A stretch of DNA of 64,000 nucleotides from Epiperipatus broadwayi (Eukaryota > Onychophora > Udeonychophora > Euonychophora > Peripatidae), in contig JAQFVV010006199.1 in assembly GCA_028023455.1 (NCBI GenBank), positions 250,001 to 314,000 of the forward strand, written 5' to 3'. The position numbers and the translations under genes are program-made. The notes under the pieces are model-generated. The model had not been told where the DNA came from, searched no databases, and was given only the letters and a program-made list of their open reading frames with translations. This document shows, piece after piece, positions 47,561 to 60,329 of this stretch. Position 1 is the first letter of the stretch; every line of letters starts with the position of its first letter.

Positions 47561-48816
47561 TATTTCAAGTCAGATAGATCTTAAATTTTGTGATATGATT
47601 TGATGCCATGAAGAGTTTAAGTTTGAAGTGCGCTTAGGCCAAGAGAAGTACCGAGAATAAATTAAGGAAGAATTCAAGGATGCATAAATAAAGATAGATC
47701 AACTCCACTTGCAGCATAGCATTGAAACAGAGGCACACACTAATACCAGTGAATCAATGAGCTACAATAAAAAGTTTGGAAAGTAAACTAGCTGCAAACA
47801 AAATGGAAAACTTTACAGACAAGGCAAACCCAGAAGAGATGGTCAAACATGTGACCATGTTGGCCAACTGAGTAAAGTAGTTAGTCAAAGGTTTAAGGGC
47901 CTCAAATCCCAGATATGCCAAGGAATACCAGAATTTAGGATGCAACAAACTGGGGATGATCAAATGGTTCTGACTGGCAAGGAGAAATGGAGTGAAGCAG
48001 TAAACAGCCTGGAAATTTCCCTCAAGGACCCAAATAGAATGTATGACCAATACCAAGAATCAAAGACATGTTCCAAACACAAACTTTGTGAACCCATTGA
48101 CAGTCTTCAGAATGGATCACTATCAGCTCAAATGACCACCACCAAAAAAAACTGTCATGACCAATACATCAATTTGGGAATGTCAGATGAAGATCTGACC
48201 ACCTTAGATACCTGATATGGCATCTCAAATCATTCAACTATATAGAAGATGATAAAAATACAGAAATCCGTTAGATCATGATAGAAAGTATCATACCAAA
48301 ACCCAATAAACAAAAAAGTCCCAAGTTCCACAAACTATGCAATACCTTTGAAGGCACTTTCACCATTAAGCATATAAGTACAATTGCTTAAGAAGCTAAT
48401 ATCAAGGATAGACCTCTAGTATTGTGACCAAGAACATGTGAACCAGATGACCCAAAATGGATAAACTCAACAATAATATTGATTCATTTCAACAAAAGAG
48501 AGACAACCCATAATAACACAGGCACAGACAAAAAAAGGTGTATTCAAAGATGATAGGATGTGAATAGATACACATATTCTATTCACTAAGCCCTAGCCTA
48601 TAACCATCCAACTGAATGTGAGGTATAGGCTAGCAAAAAGCAGAGTTAGAAAAAGTTAATAGTCTAGAACTGATCCAGAGATTTGTTTAGCATTTCCTTG
48701 TGGAATTCATTCCTTGATGAAATTTATCAACTTGTCTTGGTTATAGTGAAAGCAATATATGGCTATTCAAACCAAAATTAGATGAAGAAAAGGATATACT
48801 AAAGGCTTATGAATGA

Positions 48817-49096
48817 CTCACCACAATGGGAAGTCATAGGAACCAAAATAAAGAAAGTCCCACACAAATTTAAAGTTTGAGATAAAGTTCTGATGAAAAC
48901 TCTATACCCAAGTAGACTACAGAAAAATAAATACCATAAGTTCTACAATATGTATGAAGAACTATATATGGTCATTAAGCAAACAAGTTCCAACACATTA
49001 AGCAAACAAGTCCAAACACATTTTGGATAATTCAGAAAGGAGAGATTCAGGGCATGTATAATGCTCATATCTTAAAACCCTACTTTGACTGCTTAA
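48817..49096 (+). pseudogene. Element B integrase C-terminal remnant
   Basis: Translating across one stop gives HKFKV, DKVLMKT, SRLQKNKYHKFYNMYEELYMV pieces that line up with element A's FKVHDFVLIRT, SNLRKHMFRKFMYLYEGPYEIV. A short tandem duplication (AAGCAAACAAGT... twice, near 48975-49020) and stops show decay. Confidence 0.65.
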
Positions 49097-49689
49097 AATA
49101 ATCTATGATGATCTTATTAATTTAATCACATAGCTAAAGAATAAAAGTAACCACCAAGTGAAATATAAAGACAATAGAAACATCTAAGAAAAATAGAAAC
49201 AACAAGTGATCGATGCAAAAAATAGTAATATTAATATGCAACTAGGCATATGAAGTTTGATGAGAGTATTACCCAATTAATTTGCAAACACAATCACTGG
49301 GATGCCTTGAGACTAACTAAGACACAGGAGTCAATCCATATCAATAGATGGATGCTCTGATATTTAACTAGACCTTCATGAATGCAAAGGAGCAGGAAGG
49401 TTAGTAAATAAACCTAGATGTCAATAAATGAGACACAATGAGTAAATCTTGACAATAAAACTATCAAAACCCAATAGTCTAGATCACTCCACAAATGATA
49501 TGACCTAGCCATAAGAAAGATGATTAAAGTACTCCAAATCAGTTGTAATAAAAAAATGAAGCAATCAAGAAATAGGTGTAACAATTCTTCATCCAATCTA
49601 AAAATAGCCCTACATTAGAGGCATACCAACACACTTGTGAGTGTTAAAATTTTAGCATAACTTAAAATTTAACCCTGTAAGAACAGGGA

Positions 49690-50837
<1,148 letters not shown>

Positions 50838-52272
50838 GCAAATGCAAAGCTGCATAAACATGGAGTACTGTTAAGACTAATGTTGGACTTTGATGGTATC
50901 CACTATTTCAATGCATCTGAACTAGTTAATGGATGGCTCATTGAATATCTAGGTTTTGGTTCATTTACAATTTGTAGACAGAATCAAGAATGCAGCACTT
51001 TCTCAAGAATTCAGGATTGCAGTGGTAGTTATCACAGAACTATATGGTTCCATTGACAGACAGCTATCAATCAGAATAATTAAACATGAGATGGTTAAGA
51101 AAGACTGTCCAGCTTCTAAGACATGGTTTATTGTAGACTTTATGAAATCATTAGATGAAAACATTTTGGCATCATATGAAAATAACTGGTATAGAATGAA
51201 CAATGGTTGGCCAATGGGTCTCCCTCAGAGTGGGATTGTTTCCAGCATTGTTTAAATCATTTCAAACAACATGTGTTTCCAAAATTCCAAATAGCAGTAC
51301 CAGGTACAATTTATATCAGATATGTGAATGACATATTTATAGCAGCACCAGAAAACACAACCAAAGATATTTTACATAAACTTCACACCCTTTCTAGTCT
51401 GATTTTTAATTGTACATATGAGGATGAGCAAAATGTAGTCAAGTACTTTGATATAAAAATCAATAGAGAGAAATCTGCATTTAACTATTCCATGACGATC
51501 AATCCCTTGTGCATTAGAGGTTATCTCAATCCACTCTCAAAATTCCCAAATCACACAAACTTGCAGAGCTATCTGCTTTATTATTTCATAATCACCATCT
51601 ACACAAATTAGAGTTTGACAAAAAACATCACCAGCTACATTATTGATTTAATAAGTGTGGGATTTAATCACAGAACAATAGCCAACAGGATTGAAAGCTT
51701 TCATAAAAGACTCTGCAGTGGCAAAAAACTTTTGTAAAACTTTACAGAAAGAATTTAAGTTAGGATTTAGAACTCCTCCAAATACTAATAGGCTTATTAA
51801 TAACACCAAAGATAAAAGAAATATTGAAGCAACCCCCTCAAGCAGTATATAGAACTGTGAGCCATAAAATGGGGTGTGATGCTGTTTATTATGAACACAT
51901 ATACAAAAGCAATAATCTAAAAAGAAGGCATTTCTTTATTTGCTGACAAGCAAGAGCTCAACCACAGATTTGAACCTCCAAGGCTCACATATTATGCACA
52001 GAAAAGAATCATATTCAAGAGAAAAATCAAGGACACTTGTTTTATCACCAATGATATTAACTCAATAAATAGAAAAGACACTTGTTTTTCCATTTCCAGA
52101 AAATGGATAATATAGGAGATAGTTTTGTATATAATGATGTTAATAATCTAAGAGAATATGTTTATGGAGTAAAAAAACTCTGAAAGTGCTTAGTCTTCAG
52201 AAATTATGATCTTGAAAGACTACAGAAGTTATTATATAAAATAGTTTCAGTTTCACCACAATTCATCAGGGT
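50838..52272 (+). mobile_element. Penelope-like element fragment in element B's 3' LTR
   Basis: Present between LTR sequences that are adjacent in B's 5' copy (about 45045 and 45073). It carries decayed RT and a GIY-YIG-like tail in plus orientation. About 30 bp of LTR around the junction is missing or changed, so no clear target duplication can be given. It differs from the copy at 14366-15806 and is more decayed. Confidence 0.75.
50880..51930 (+). pseudogene. Penelope-like polymerase, decayed
   Basis: First frame (50956-51255) ends in ENNWYRMNNGWPMGLPQSG, the RT block that precedes the catalytic loop. A frameshift near 51210-51255 moves to the frame 51207-51611, which has YIRYVNDIFIAAP. 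The catalytic YVDD is YVND, so an essential Asp is lost. KYFDI, the next RT block, follows. Near 51843-51930, in another frame, VYRTVSHKMGCDAVYY followed by a Lys/Arg-rich helix looks like a decayed GIY-YIG start. Several stops intervene. Confidence 0.75.
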
Positions 52273-52995
52273 TTATTAATAAAGAAAATAATGTCAGTAC
52301 AAGCAAGCAGCCAAGGTTTCCCATGAGCAATGTATTCCTTGACAAGGAAGGGTGAGTGGAACAGCTAGTGAGTGTGTCTATGAAAGCAGTACCAGCCAAA
52401 TCCATAAACTCTATTTTAAATAATTCAAGGAAAGTTTTAAATTGCTATGGATTTTTTTGTATATTTGTAGAGTTTTGTTTTCATTTCACTTCCACATCTG
52501 AGAACCAAAATACCTACTATAATCAAAAAAGCTTACAGGGGAGGGTTGTTATACTTCCCCTGCATAGTAACTTGACACTAGGATCATCATCTGTAAGGCA
52601 ATATGGAATGAAATAAGATTTACTATATATTGTTCTATATTAACACCATACACTTCTACAGGACAAAGTTTGTTTATTTATTTTTGTTAAAATATAATTT
52701 TTTTGGTGTCAGTGACTAATCTTCTACTGTGAATGTTCTCTTCTATGTATTGCAGGAAATTTGTACATAGCCAAGGGGAGGATCCTGCAAAGTGAACATA
52801 ATATCTACCATTGGAATAAACTATGGAGCTAACATATACATTTGTAAATGATATTGTAAATAGTCAGCTAGCTTCACATTCATTATAGTGATGAACTAAT
52901 AAATTTTTCTTTTATATTTTTTCTATTTTCTAAAATATATTTAGTGTTTTAACATGTATATCTATGGGGAAAAAGTTGGGTTATTTGTCAATATG
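52273..52995 (+). repeat. Element B 3' LTR, middle part
   Basis: Aligns with 45073-45860 of the 5' LTR (for example GTACAAGCAAGC, TAAATTGCTATG, ACATATACATyTGTAAAT). It ends where the LINE's (ATC)n tail begins. Confidence 0.75.
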
Positions 52996-53029
52996 ATGAT
53001 TATGATCATCATCATCATCAACCATTATC

Positions 53030-53935
53030 AGTCCACTGAAGGATGAAGGTCTTTTCAAGTTCAAACTATCTTCTCTGATCTTTAGCTTTTTTTCTCCACA
53101 TCACCCATACACACTTTCTTATTTCATTCATACATCTCACATGTGGCCTTTTTCTGGTTTTTTTTACAAGGTCTTTCCAAGTTAAAACTATCTTCTCTGA
53201 TCTTTAGCTTTTTTCCTCCACATCACCCCTGCATACTTTCTTATTTCATTCATCCATCTCACATGTGGTATCTTTCTGGGTTTTTTATACAATATCTTGG
53301 AATCCAGTTTAAGATTTCAATTGTCCATCTAATATAGTTTCTTTAGCTTTTTTTCTCCACATCACCCCTGCACACTTTCTTATTTCATTCATCCATCTCA
53401 CCTGTGGCCTCTTTCTGTTTTTTTTGACAATATCTTGGAATCCAGTTTAAGATTTCAATTGTCCATCTATTATCATTGCTTCTAGCAATATGTCCAGTCC
53501 AACTCCACTTCAGTTTTTTAATTTTGGTCAATAACACCTGTTTGTTTCCTTACCCATATATTGCATTTTCAATGTCTTCTTGTTACTCCTAACATACACC
53601 TCTCCATACTTTTTTGAGTGGTCTAAAGTCTCTATATTGTTCTTCTATTAAGTATTTAAGTCTTAGATCCATAACACATTTATTAAAAACCTTTCTTTTC
53701 AAACACATGGGCATATTTCCTTTTAGTATCAAGTTATTTCTACCAAAAACACTCCAACCAAGTTTAATTCTAGAATTAATTTTATCCATTAGGTTTCCAT
53801 CTATAGTAATAATCTGACCAAGATATTTATAGCTGTTAGCTTCTTCTAACTCATCATAATCAATCTTTATTTTCATATTTTGAGAAAATCCATTGAATAT
53901 TATTTTACTCTTTTTAACATTTATCTTTAGTCATA
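53030..53935 (-). pseudogene. RTE-type LINE C-terminal domain
   Basis: From LKINVKKSK through MKIKIDYDELEEANSYKYLGQI, GWSVFGRNN and ILKGNMPMCLKRKVF (53890-53690), then decayed. Equivalent to the fragment inside element A's gag (38201-38795). Between 53071 and 53420 the segment for the RRPHVRWMDEI-type region occurs three times, so the 3' end was locally amplified. Confidence 0.82.
53071..53420. repeat. Threefold local repeat in the LINE 3' part
   Basis: The block CTCCACATCACCC...ACTTTCTTATTTCATTCAT with its surroundings occurs at about 53092, 53216 and 53355. The GACAATATCTTGGAATCCAG block occurs twice (about 53290 and 53428). Units are about 125-140 bp and imperfect. Confidence 0.75.
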
Positions 53936-54119
53936 ATTTCCTACTTTCATCTGATTACTCCGTTTCTGGCTCCCAGTTTTGATTCCTATTGCCTAGTTTA
54001 GGAAACAGGATTGGTTTAAAAGTATATCAAGTTAAAAGGCGAGTACATGTTTTATTGTTTTATCACCTTTAAAAGAAAGTTTAAGTTGGTTTTCATTCAA
54101 GAATAACTGATTTTTTCTG

Positions 54120-54690
54120 GTGTTCTGTTTTGCACAAATGGCTGCTATTGGAAAAGGCAAAAGCCAGAATAAGTAATTCCAAAAAAGCTGTGGTATAACA
54201 TAAGACTTTGAAAAGAATTCAATTAATCAAACAATGAAAAGAGCTACTAGAAATCCTATTTTTCAGTAACAGAACAAGTTGAGAAGTGATTTGGAATTTA
54301 AACCCCATTGAAAACGTTAAGAAAAGAATGCTTTGCAAAGTTAGCTTTAAGAATTTCACTGTAATATCTGATATTTGTAAAGAAGAACAAGTTTCTAAGG
54401 CTGCAAATCAATGGCCCAGGGAACATACTAAATATAAAAAAAATAATCACAGAACAATGTGTAAAAAAAATTCTATCAGTAAATCTGTCGTGAGAGAAAA
54501 GTTACAATACTGTGGTGTTGAACTGGAAGTGGCCAAATGCAGCAAAATAATGCAGGGGAAAAATAAGAAAAATTATTTTGAAACATCAATTCGATCTCAA
54601 TTTTAGAATCAAACAATATAGAGTATGATTTAAGCTACCTCCTTGCACAAAATTAAATGTTTTTGATGATCTGATCAAAAGTTATTGGGC
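54120..54690 (+). pseudogene. Tc1/mariner-like transposase relic
   Basis: A 106-codon frame (54286-54606) starts with WNLNPIENVKKRM, close to the Tc1 'DLNPIENVW' block near the end of the DDE domain, followed by a helix. Just upstream (54137-54175), MAAIGKGKSQNK-like coding precedes a stop. The catalytic DDE residues are missing, so this is a deletion derivative. The rest of the frame is basic and unassigned. Terminal repeats are not clear. Confidence 0.5.
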
Positions 54691-54897
54691 CACTTCCGGT
54701 GAAATTGGGGTGCCACAAAAAATAAAAAAATTTCAAATCAACACACAATTACAACTAAGAGAATCCTGAGCCAAAAAAACAACGATTGAAAGATTAAAAT
54801 AAGTATAAATGGTGTTATAGATATAAACAGAAATACTGAAGTTGCAAATTAGTTAACATTGCTCAATTAAACAATTATTTAAAATACTATAAAAATT

Positions 54898-55010
54898 GAT
54901 TGCAAACTATTGGATTGCACAACTGAAGCATTGATTACTGGTCAACACATTGGATTGCAAACTATTGGATTGCACAACTGAAGCATTGATTACTGATCAA
55001 CGCATTGGAT
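54898..55010. repeat. 55-bp tandem duplication
   Basis: GATTGCAAACTATTGGATTG begins at 54898 and again at 54953. The two units differ at two or three bases (TGGTCAACACATTGG, TGATCAACGCATTGG). Confidence 0.9.
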
Positions 55011-55559
55011 TCAATCTAGACAAGCAGAATTTAAATATTATAAATAGGAAAGAGTCATTGTTGAAATCTTACTACAATAGGCCTACTTTAGAGTTACTGA
55101 AACCAATTGTTAAAATATGATTTTGCAATCAATCCCTGTGTTCTACAAAACAATAGGAAAGAATCTTACAAAGCTAATCACACTTATCACAGTTGGAATA
55201 ACCTAGTGGATTCCTACAATGCTAATCATACTCTTCATAATTGGAACAAGTAAGTGAAGATTTATAGGCTTGATTGTAAATCATAGAAAACTTTGCAGTT
55301 GAGTGAAATAAATAGTTATATTGAACTTTGACAGTTGATAATAATATATTGGATTTAATGGATGAGGAAGATGAACAATCAACTGTTTTACTGAAATCAC
55401 TCAATGAATAACTTTTAATAAGGATTAAGAAATTTAAGAAATAAAAGCGAACAATTCTTTTATCAAGAACAAAACCAAAGACAAATTTAATTGATGCACT
55501 GGATGCTAGACATTCCAGCTAAAAATATCACCCTTGTAACATTAATGGATTTTTTGGGT

Positions 55560-55830
55560 GTAATATTTGTGGGCACAAGCCTACACTCCTCATTGCTTCC
55601 TCAGGGGTCGATGGTGGCAGTCATTGGGGGTCTGGTTATGGGTGAGGGCTGTTGACGATTATTGCCACTACCCAGAAAACCTGCTGGGAAGTTCAGAGTC
55701 AAAGTTTTCAGTGCCGATTCTGCTCTCATGGGCTGCTGTCCCCCTTGATTGATTGTATTTGGGCAGTGCAAATCTGTGCTCATCACTTGTTAAACCATTT
55801 TATGGATATAATTGTTATCAAGCATATGTA
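55560..55830. other. GC-richer segment of unknown origin
   Basis: Stands out from the AT-rich surroundings (for example GGGTCTGGTTATGGGTGAGG and CATGGGCTGCTGTCCCCC). Short open frames exist on both strands without a recognisable domain. No tRNA A or B box is seen, so I do not call it a SINE. It may be a piece of another repeat. Confidence 0.45.
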
Positions 55831-55957
55831 CTTTTTAAACAAATGATTTACATCATGTAGTGGGTAATCAGTCACCTGCATTTTCTTTCGTTAATAAAAA
55901 AAAAATCTAAATGACTTAAATAATCTCCATTTACTTTCACTCTTTTAGATTCCCATT

Positions 55958-56774
55958 TTAATCCACAAAATACTTCTTGCAGCACTGCTGTAAAAATATT
56001 GGAGATATGGAATCACCCTGTCTTACACCATTTTCAATGTTGACTTTCCTAGTATGATTATGTAATCTAATAGTTGCTGTTGCATTTTTATAAATATTCT
56101 TTAAAATATGACAATATTCTGGATCTATACCTTGATGATTCAATGCTTTAATCACTGAAGAAATGTTTATAAAATCAATTCCCTTTTCATAATCTACAAA
56201 TCCAAAGCATAATGGTAACTCATATTCATTTGTCCTTTTTATAACTTCTCTCAATACCTGGATATGATTTACTGTACTAAAATCACTTTCAAATCCAACT
56301 TGTTCTCTTGGTTGGTGGAAATCCAATGTTCTCTGTAGATGAACTGTAATTATCTTGGTAAAATTTTTGCATAAAACTGATAAAAATATCTTCTTTATCA
56401 CCTTTTTAAAATATTAATATTGCATCAATCATCTGGTACATCTTTATCATTTAGACATTTGGTATATAACTTTGCGAAAAAAAATTCTATTTCTTCACCT
56501 GCTTCTTTTAATATATCAATTATAATTCAATCATCTGGTATATCTTTATCATTTAGACATTTTGTATATAACTTTGCGGAAAAAAATTTATTTCTTCACC
56601 TGCTTCTTTTAATATATTAATTATAATTCCATCATTACTTGGAGCATTTTCTTTCTTCATTAATTTAATTTCATGTTTCACTTTTACATTTAAAATTCTG
56701 GGAAATTTGGAAAATATAGGTACTTGTTCTTTATTACTATATAAATCTTGATAGAAGTTTTCTACCCATTTCAT
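55958..56774 (-). pseudogene. RTE-type LINE reverse-transcriptase domain, partial
   Basis: First part (56774-56553) has KENAPSNDGI and ILKEAGEE, matching the RT N-terminal 'NKAPGxDGI' block. Second part (56401-55958) has QVGF, FVDYEKGIDFI (first catalytic Asp kept) and NGVRQGDSISP. The FADD catalytic block should follow but falls at the 2-kb insertion and is missing. The 102-bp duplication between the two parts breaks the frame. Confidence 0.82.
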
Positions 56775-57404
56775 GATGTCATCTCTCTTTTTAGTAATAG
56801 TTCCATCTTTTTTCCTTATTGCAGCTATAATTTTTTACGTATACCAAAATGTTATTTTAAATTCTTGAGACTTTTATTCTTTTCTATAGCGTTTTTGCTA
56901 GTTCACACTTATACTTTCTTATATTATTTTTGACTCTTTTCTGCATCATTTTACAGAATTCGAGGTATTCAATCCTTTTTAATGCATCATTTTGTATATC
57001 TTCATATTCCTTCTTTTCTTCATAAATTCTCTAGCCTCAGTAGAAATTGTATTGGTCAATTGTAGCTTTTTTCTACCAGCTATTTTTGTTGCAGTTTTTA
57101 AAAGTATATCAGTTATTTTCTTATTAATTTCCTTCAAATCTGAATCACGTTCAAAATCTACTAATACTTGAAACCAATTTAGAGTGCTTCTGAAGATTAG
57201 GAATACCAACTGTAAATATTGGTTTTTCTTAATTTGTCACTCCAGTTTTGCATTAACATGTATCTTACATCTTACTAATTGATGATCACTTCCTGTGTTA
57301 AATTTATTAAGAACATTATAATCTTGAAATATGTATTTATGCTGTACCTTCATTTGGATGCTTCCATGTCTATTTCCTTTTACGAATTTTCTCAAAAAAA
57401 GAAT

Positions 57405-58013
57405 TCATAATATAAAGATTTTTTTTTCTGTAAACTCCACAAGTCTATGACCTCTCTCACTTCTATTACCATAACTAAAATTACCTTCAGCACTTTCATC
57501 TTTCATTTGTTTACCAATTCTAGCATTAAACTCTCCTAAAATAATTTTAAAATGGTGTTTATTCTGATCAAAAGTTTTTTGTACATCTATATAAAAATCT
57601 TCTACTACTTCATCACTATGAGAACTTGTTCGGGCATAAACCTGAATCATCTGCATTAGGTATCTGCTATTAAGTTGTATGCCTAATCTTGCCACTCTAT
57701 CTGATACACCATCAATCTCCACAATGTTGTTCTTCCACTTTTTTTATTATAATGAATTTTACTCCACTTGGACTTCCAATATTTGTGCCTTTATAGTAGA
57801 GAACATGTCCACTCTTTAATCAATTGTCTCTTCACCTTTTCTTCTAACTTCCCAAAGTCCAATAATATTCCATTTAATATAAAACAGTTCTTTTTTTAAT
57901 TCTTGCAATCTTCCTTCACTTGAAATTGATATGCAGTTGTAAGTACCTAAATAAAAAGTCATCATCAAATGGCAGCCTGACTTCACAATCAGGGTCTTCT
58001 TAGCATCCTTCAC
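57405..58013 (-). pseudogene. RTE-type LINE endonuclease domain
   Basis: Two frames with a break near 57720-57816. The first has GTYNC, then GRLQELKKEL and IIGLWEVRRKGE (the EVR Glu is a metal ligand in this fold). The second has YARTSSHSDEVVEDFY and GEFNARIG. The usual GDFNA motif has its catalytic Asp changed to Glu. The domain nicks target DNA in target-primed reverse transcription. The breaks and substitution make it inactive. Confidence 0.82.
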
Positions 58014-58094
58014 CTTTGGCCATCAACTGCTGCCTTGATTGGTGACTTTACAGCCTCCTGGGAATAAGGGTCATGATTTATTTTTGTCTGTCTT

Positions 58095-58683
58095 GGATTG
58101 TATATATCTATTTGAAAAAATATTTATCATTTACACATACATTCATTCTGCACACACATGTATAAATATATTTATCATGTTAAAAGACTGGAATTTTCAT
58201 TTTGTTAATCAAATAAATTTTGTTCAATTGATTTTCATTAAATGGTCTCTAGTTTTTCAAAGTTATTTATCCAGCCATCCATCAATTCATAACCGGATGT
58301 ATATGCATCCACACACATGCTTTCTATTACATCATAATATAATGGTATGGTTAGGTGAGTCTTACACTCAATTAGAATCCACACCTTAATGCAGTTGTTG
58401 CTGTTTAAAATAAATTCAACCCTGAATAGATCCAAGGGCAACATTCTCCCTGGGTTTGAATTCTGAAGTGTAATGGAATCCAAAAGGCAGATGAAGGATG
58501 AATGAACTGGCCTAAATTGTGCCTGAATTTAATGAGTAAACTTAGAGCTAGCCCATTGGAGGTAGGCTTGATCATTTGTTAGTTATTTCATTGTGTCATT
58601 CACAGCATTCTACTCAAAGATCCTAGGTCCAACCATAGTTATATGTGTTCCCATCTTCTGGTGGAAAAATCCAGACTACTGCA
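58095..58683 (+). repeat. Element B 3' LTR, last part
   Basis: Aligns with 45910-46436 of the 5' LTR (TGTTCAATTGATTTTCATTA, CCTAAATTGTGyCTGAATTT, GAGCTAGCyCATTGGAGGTA). It ends near CAGACTACTGCA. A local duplication of the end (to 58753) hides the exact border. Confidence 0.78.
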
Positions 58684-58754
58684 AAGCTTGTGTTTTAAGA
58701 CCTATAGAGGTCCCTACCTTCATTTTCCCGTACAAAATCCAGACTATTGCAATA

Positions 58755-58971
58755 CTAATAAAGAATTAAGTAACTTAAAATATAAAGACATTCTTTCTGT
58801 TGAAAAGTACAAAACTATATTATAAACTAACTTTATATTATTCTAAATTAAATCAAGCTTTAAATTGCACCAAATATGATCATTCAAATTACTTGAAACA
58901 TATTTATGTTCTAAGAAAAACTACATTTGATATCAAATTTTCAAAAAATTTTCTTTCCCATGTTTTATATA
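58755..58971. other. AT-rich spacer without a feature
   Basis: Lies between the end of element B and the hammerhead-family units. Nothing supported. Confidence 0.5.
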
Positions 58972-59330
58972 AACAGGCAAAACTCACTATATGTATGCCA
59001 CACACAACAGGCTAGAGCAATCAATGGATGCCAGAAGGCTTGTGCATAAAATTCCCATCTAGTGCCTACTCATCCAATATCCCCAGACTAGTTTTTGGTT
59101 TGTGGCCTTCATCAGTGAGGAGCTTTGGATCTGAGAGCAATGCAACCCTCCAGAAACCACCTTTTATCTCCATTTTGGTGTCTTTGGTTCTTTAATAACC
59201 ATAGTCACCAATATCCTATTAGGCAGGATTGGTTTTAAGGCAATAAACATGACCACCATCTCTTATGCTTGTGTATAACTGTTGTTAAAACAGGCAAAAC
59301 TCACTATAAAATCTCCATGTTTTTACTCTC
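58972..59330 (-). repeat. Hammerhead-family units in tandem (317-bp period)
   Basis: AACAGGCAAAACTCACTATA occurs at 58972-58991 and 59289-59308, a 317-bp period. On the minus strand this is the tail of one unit (with GAGATGGTGGTCATG near 59250) followed by a full unit with its hammerhead-like motif and its own tail. Such head-to-tail arrangement is absent from the other copies, where units are single or inverted. Confidence 0.75.
59072..59130 (-). ncRNA. Degenerate hammerhead-like motif (tandem copy)
   Basis: CTGATGA is kept (minus strand; plus 59109-59115), as are ACTAGTC and both helix I parts (CTCCTCA/TGGGGA and ATCCAA/TTGGAT). GAAA has become AAAA and helix II is weakened (GGCC/ACC), so activity is unlikely. 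Confidence 0.5.
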
Positions 59331-60140
59331 TTCAAATCACTTTTAATTAAAAGCTACTTTTTGGAATTTTTAAAAATAGATAAAGAAATATGCACAAGAA
59401 AATAAACCATGCTTGTTTTTTAAATTCAAAATCAGAATAATAATAATAATACAATATTAATATTTATTCAGACCATTTTATAATGGAATTTTGTTTTAAA
59501 TTCAGGACAATTCAATTCATTATAATGGTTATTATTCCCAGTGAAAATATCTACAAAATGTATATCTGTGTTTATTTCTACTTTTCCTTTAATTTATATT
59601 TATATGTGCATACAATTGCTATGTAACTCAATCAGTTACAATTTATATTTAAAGGTGTACACACATAGTGTCTTATTTTTTATTAATCTGGTCACAGCAA
59701 ATACAGCTGGTTTTGTTTTAATTTGTTATAAGAAATATTTCATTTTTGTCTTGTAATGGCAAATACTTATGATTTTAAAATGAAAGAAGGTAAATTTTAG
59801 TTAAGATGTTAATAAAGTAAACTAATGTTTCATAAATACTAAACTGAAATTGAAATATTAATAGCCTCTTTGTATGGATTTTAGTGATAAGAAACAATCT
59901 AAATAATGAATTATATAATCTTAAGAGAAATATAAGCTTTGCATTTTTATTCAAATAGTTCTATGTAATAAAATCATAATTATTTATGAATTCTTAATAT
60001 AAAAACATATGTAGAGATATTTAGTGTTTTCCTGACTATACATAATGTATGGAAACTATTAATCAACTTTGCTATTATGAAAAAGTGGAGAAATCAGTAG
60101 GAATATCATAGATAAGTGTATGAAATTACTACAGACTGTT
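59331..60140. other. AT-rich stretch with no recognisable gene
   Basis: Short hydrophobic open frames only, for example 59541-59756. No motif and no RNA gene. Confidence 0.55.
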
Positions 60141-60145
60141 GTCTT

Positions 60146-60310
60146 TGGCAGGATGGCTCAGTTGGTTACAGCATTACCTTAAAATTCAAAACTCAAGAAT
60201 CTAAGGACCCAGATTCGAATCCCATGCTAGTATTGACATTGGTCAGGCCAGAAACACCTACAAAAGAGGGGAAACTAATACTTCTCAAAACATTGGGCAT
60301 ATACTAACCT
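60146..60310 (+). mobile_element. tRNA-derived SINE or tRNA pseudogene
   Basis: GGATGGCTCAGTTGGTTA (about 60152-60169) fits a polymerase III A box, and GATTCGAATCCC (60212-60223) fits a B box at a plausible spacing of about 45-55 bp. The part between does not form a good anticodon arm, so it is not a working tRNA. About 80 bp of non-tRNA sequence (GGTCAGGCCAGAAACACC...) follows, as in a SINE body. No target duplication was found. Confidence 0.6.
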
Positions 60311-60329
60311 GTTTGATGTGCTATTACTA

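Larger units (their letters stand above)
53958..55915. mobile_element. Composite 2-kb insert inside the LINE
   Basis: Foreign to the LINE: it replaces the stretch that should encode the RT FADD block. It includes a Tc1/mariner relic, a 55-bp tandem duplication, several short repeats (AATCATACTCTTCATAATTGG-like at 55165 and 55220) and a GC-richer segment. It may be more than one insertion. Outer borders are approximate. Confidence 0.55.
53000..58095 (-). mobile_element. RTE-type LINE, nearly full length but split and decayed
   Basis: Minus strand, from an endonuclease start near 58013 to a (GAT)n tail at about 53003-53021 (seen as ATC on the plus strand). It inserted in element B's 3' LTR. 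Order of parts: apurinic-type endonuclease (58013-57405), linker (57209-56979), RT (56774-55958), a 2-kb foreign insert (53958-55915), then the C-terminal domain (53890-53030). Frames are broken many times. The RT region has a tandem duplication of about 102 bp (56426-56629) and the 3' part a threefold repeat (53071-53420). Confidence 0.85.

Noticed and set aside
47940-48215. 91-codon frame in element B's internal region
   Set aside because: No domain recognised. It may be decayed gag or pol spacer, but I could not support a product.
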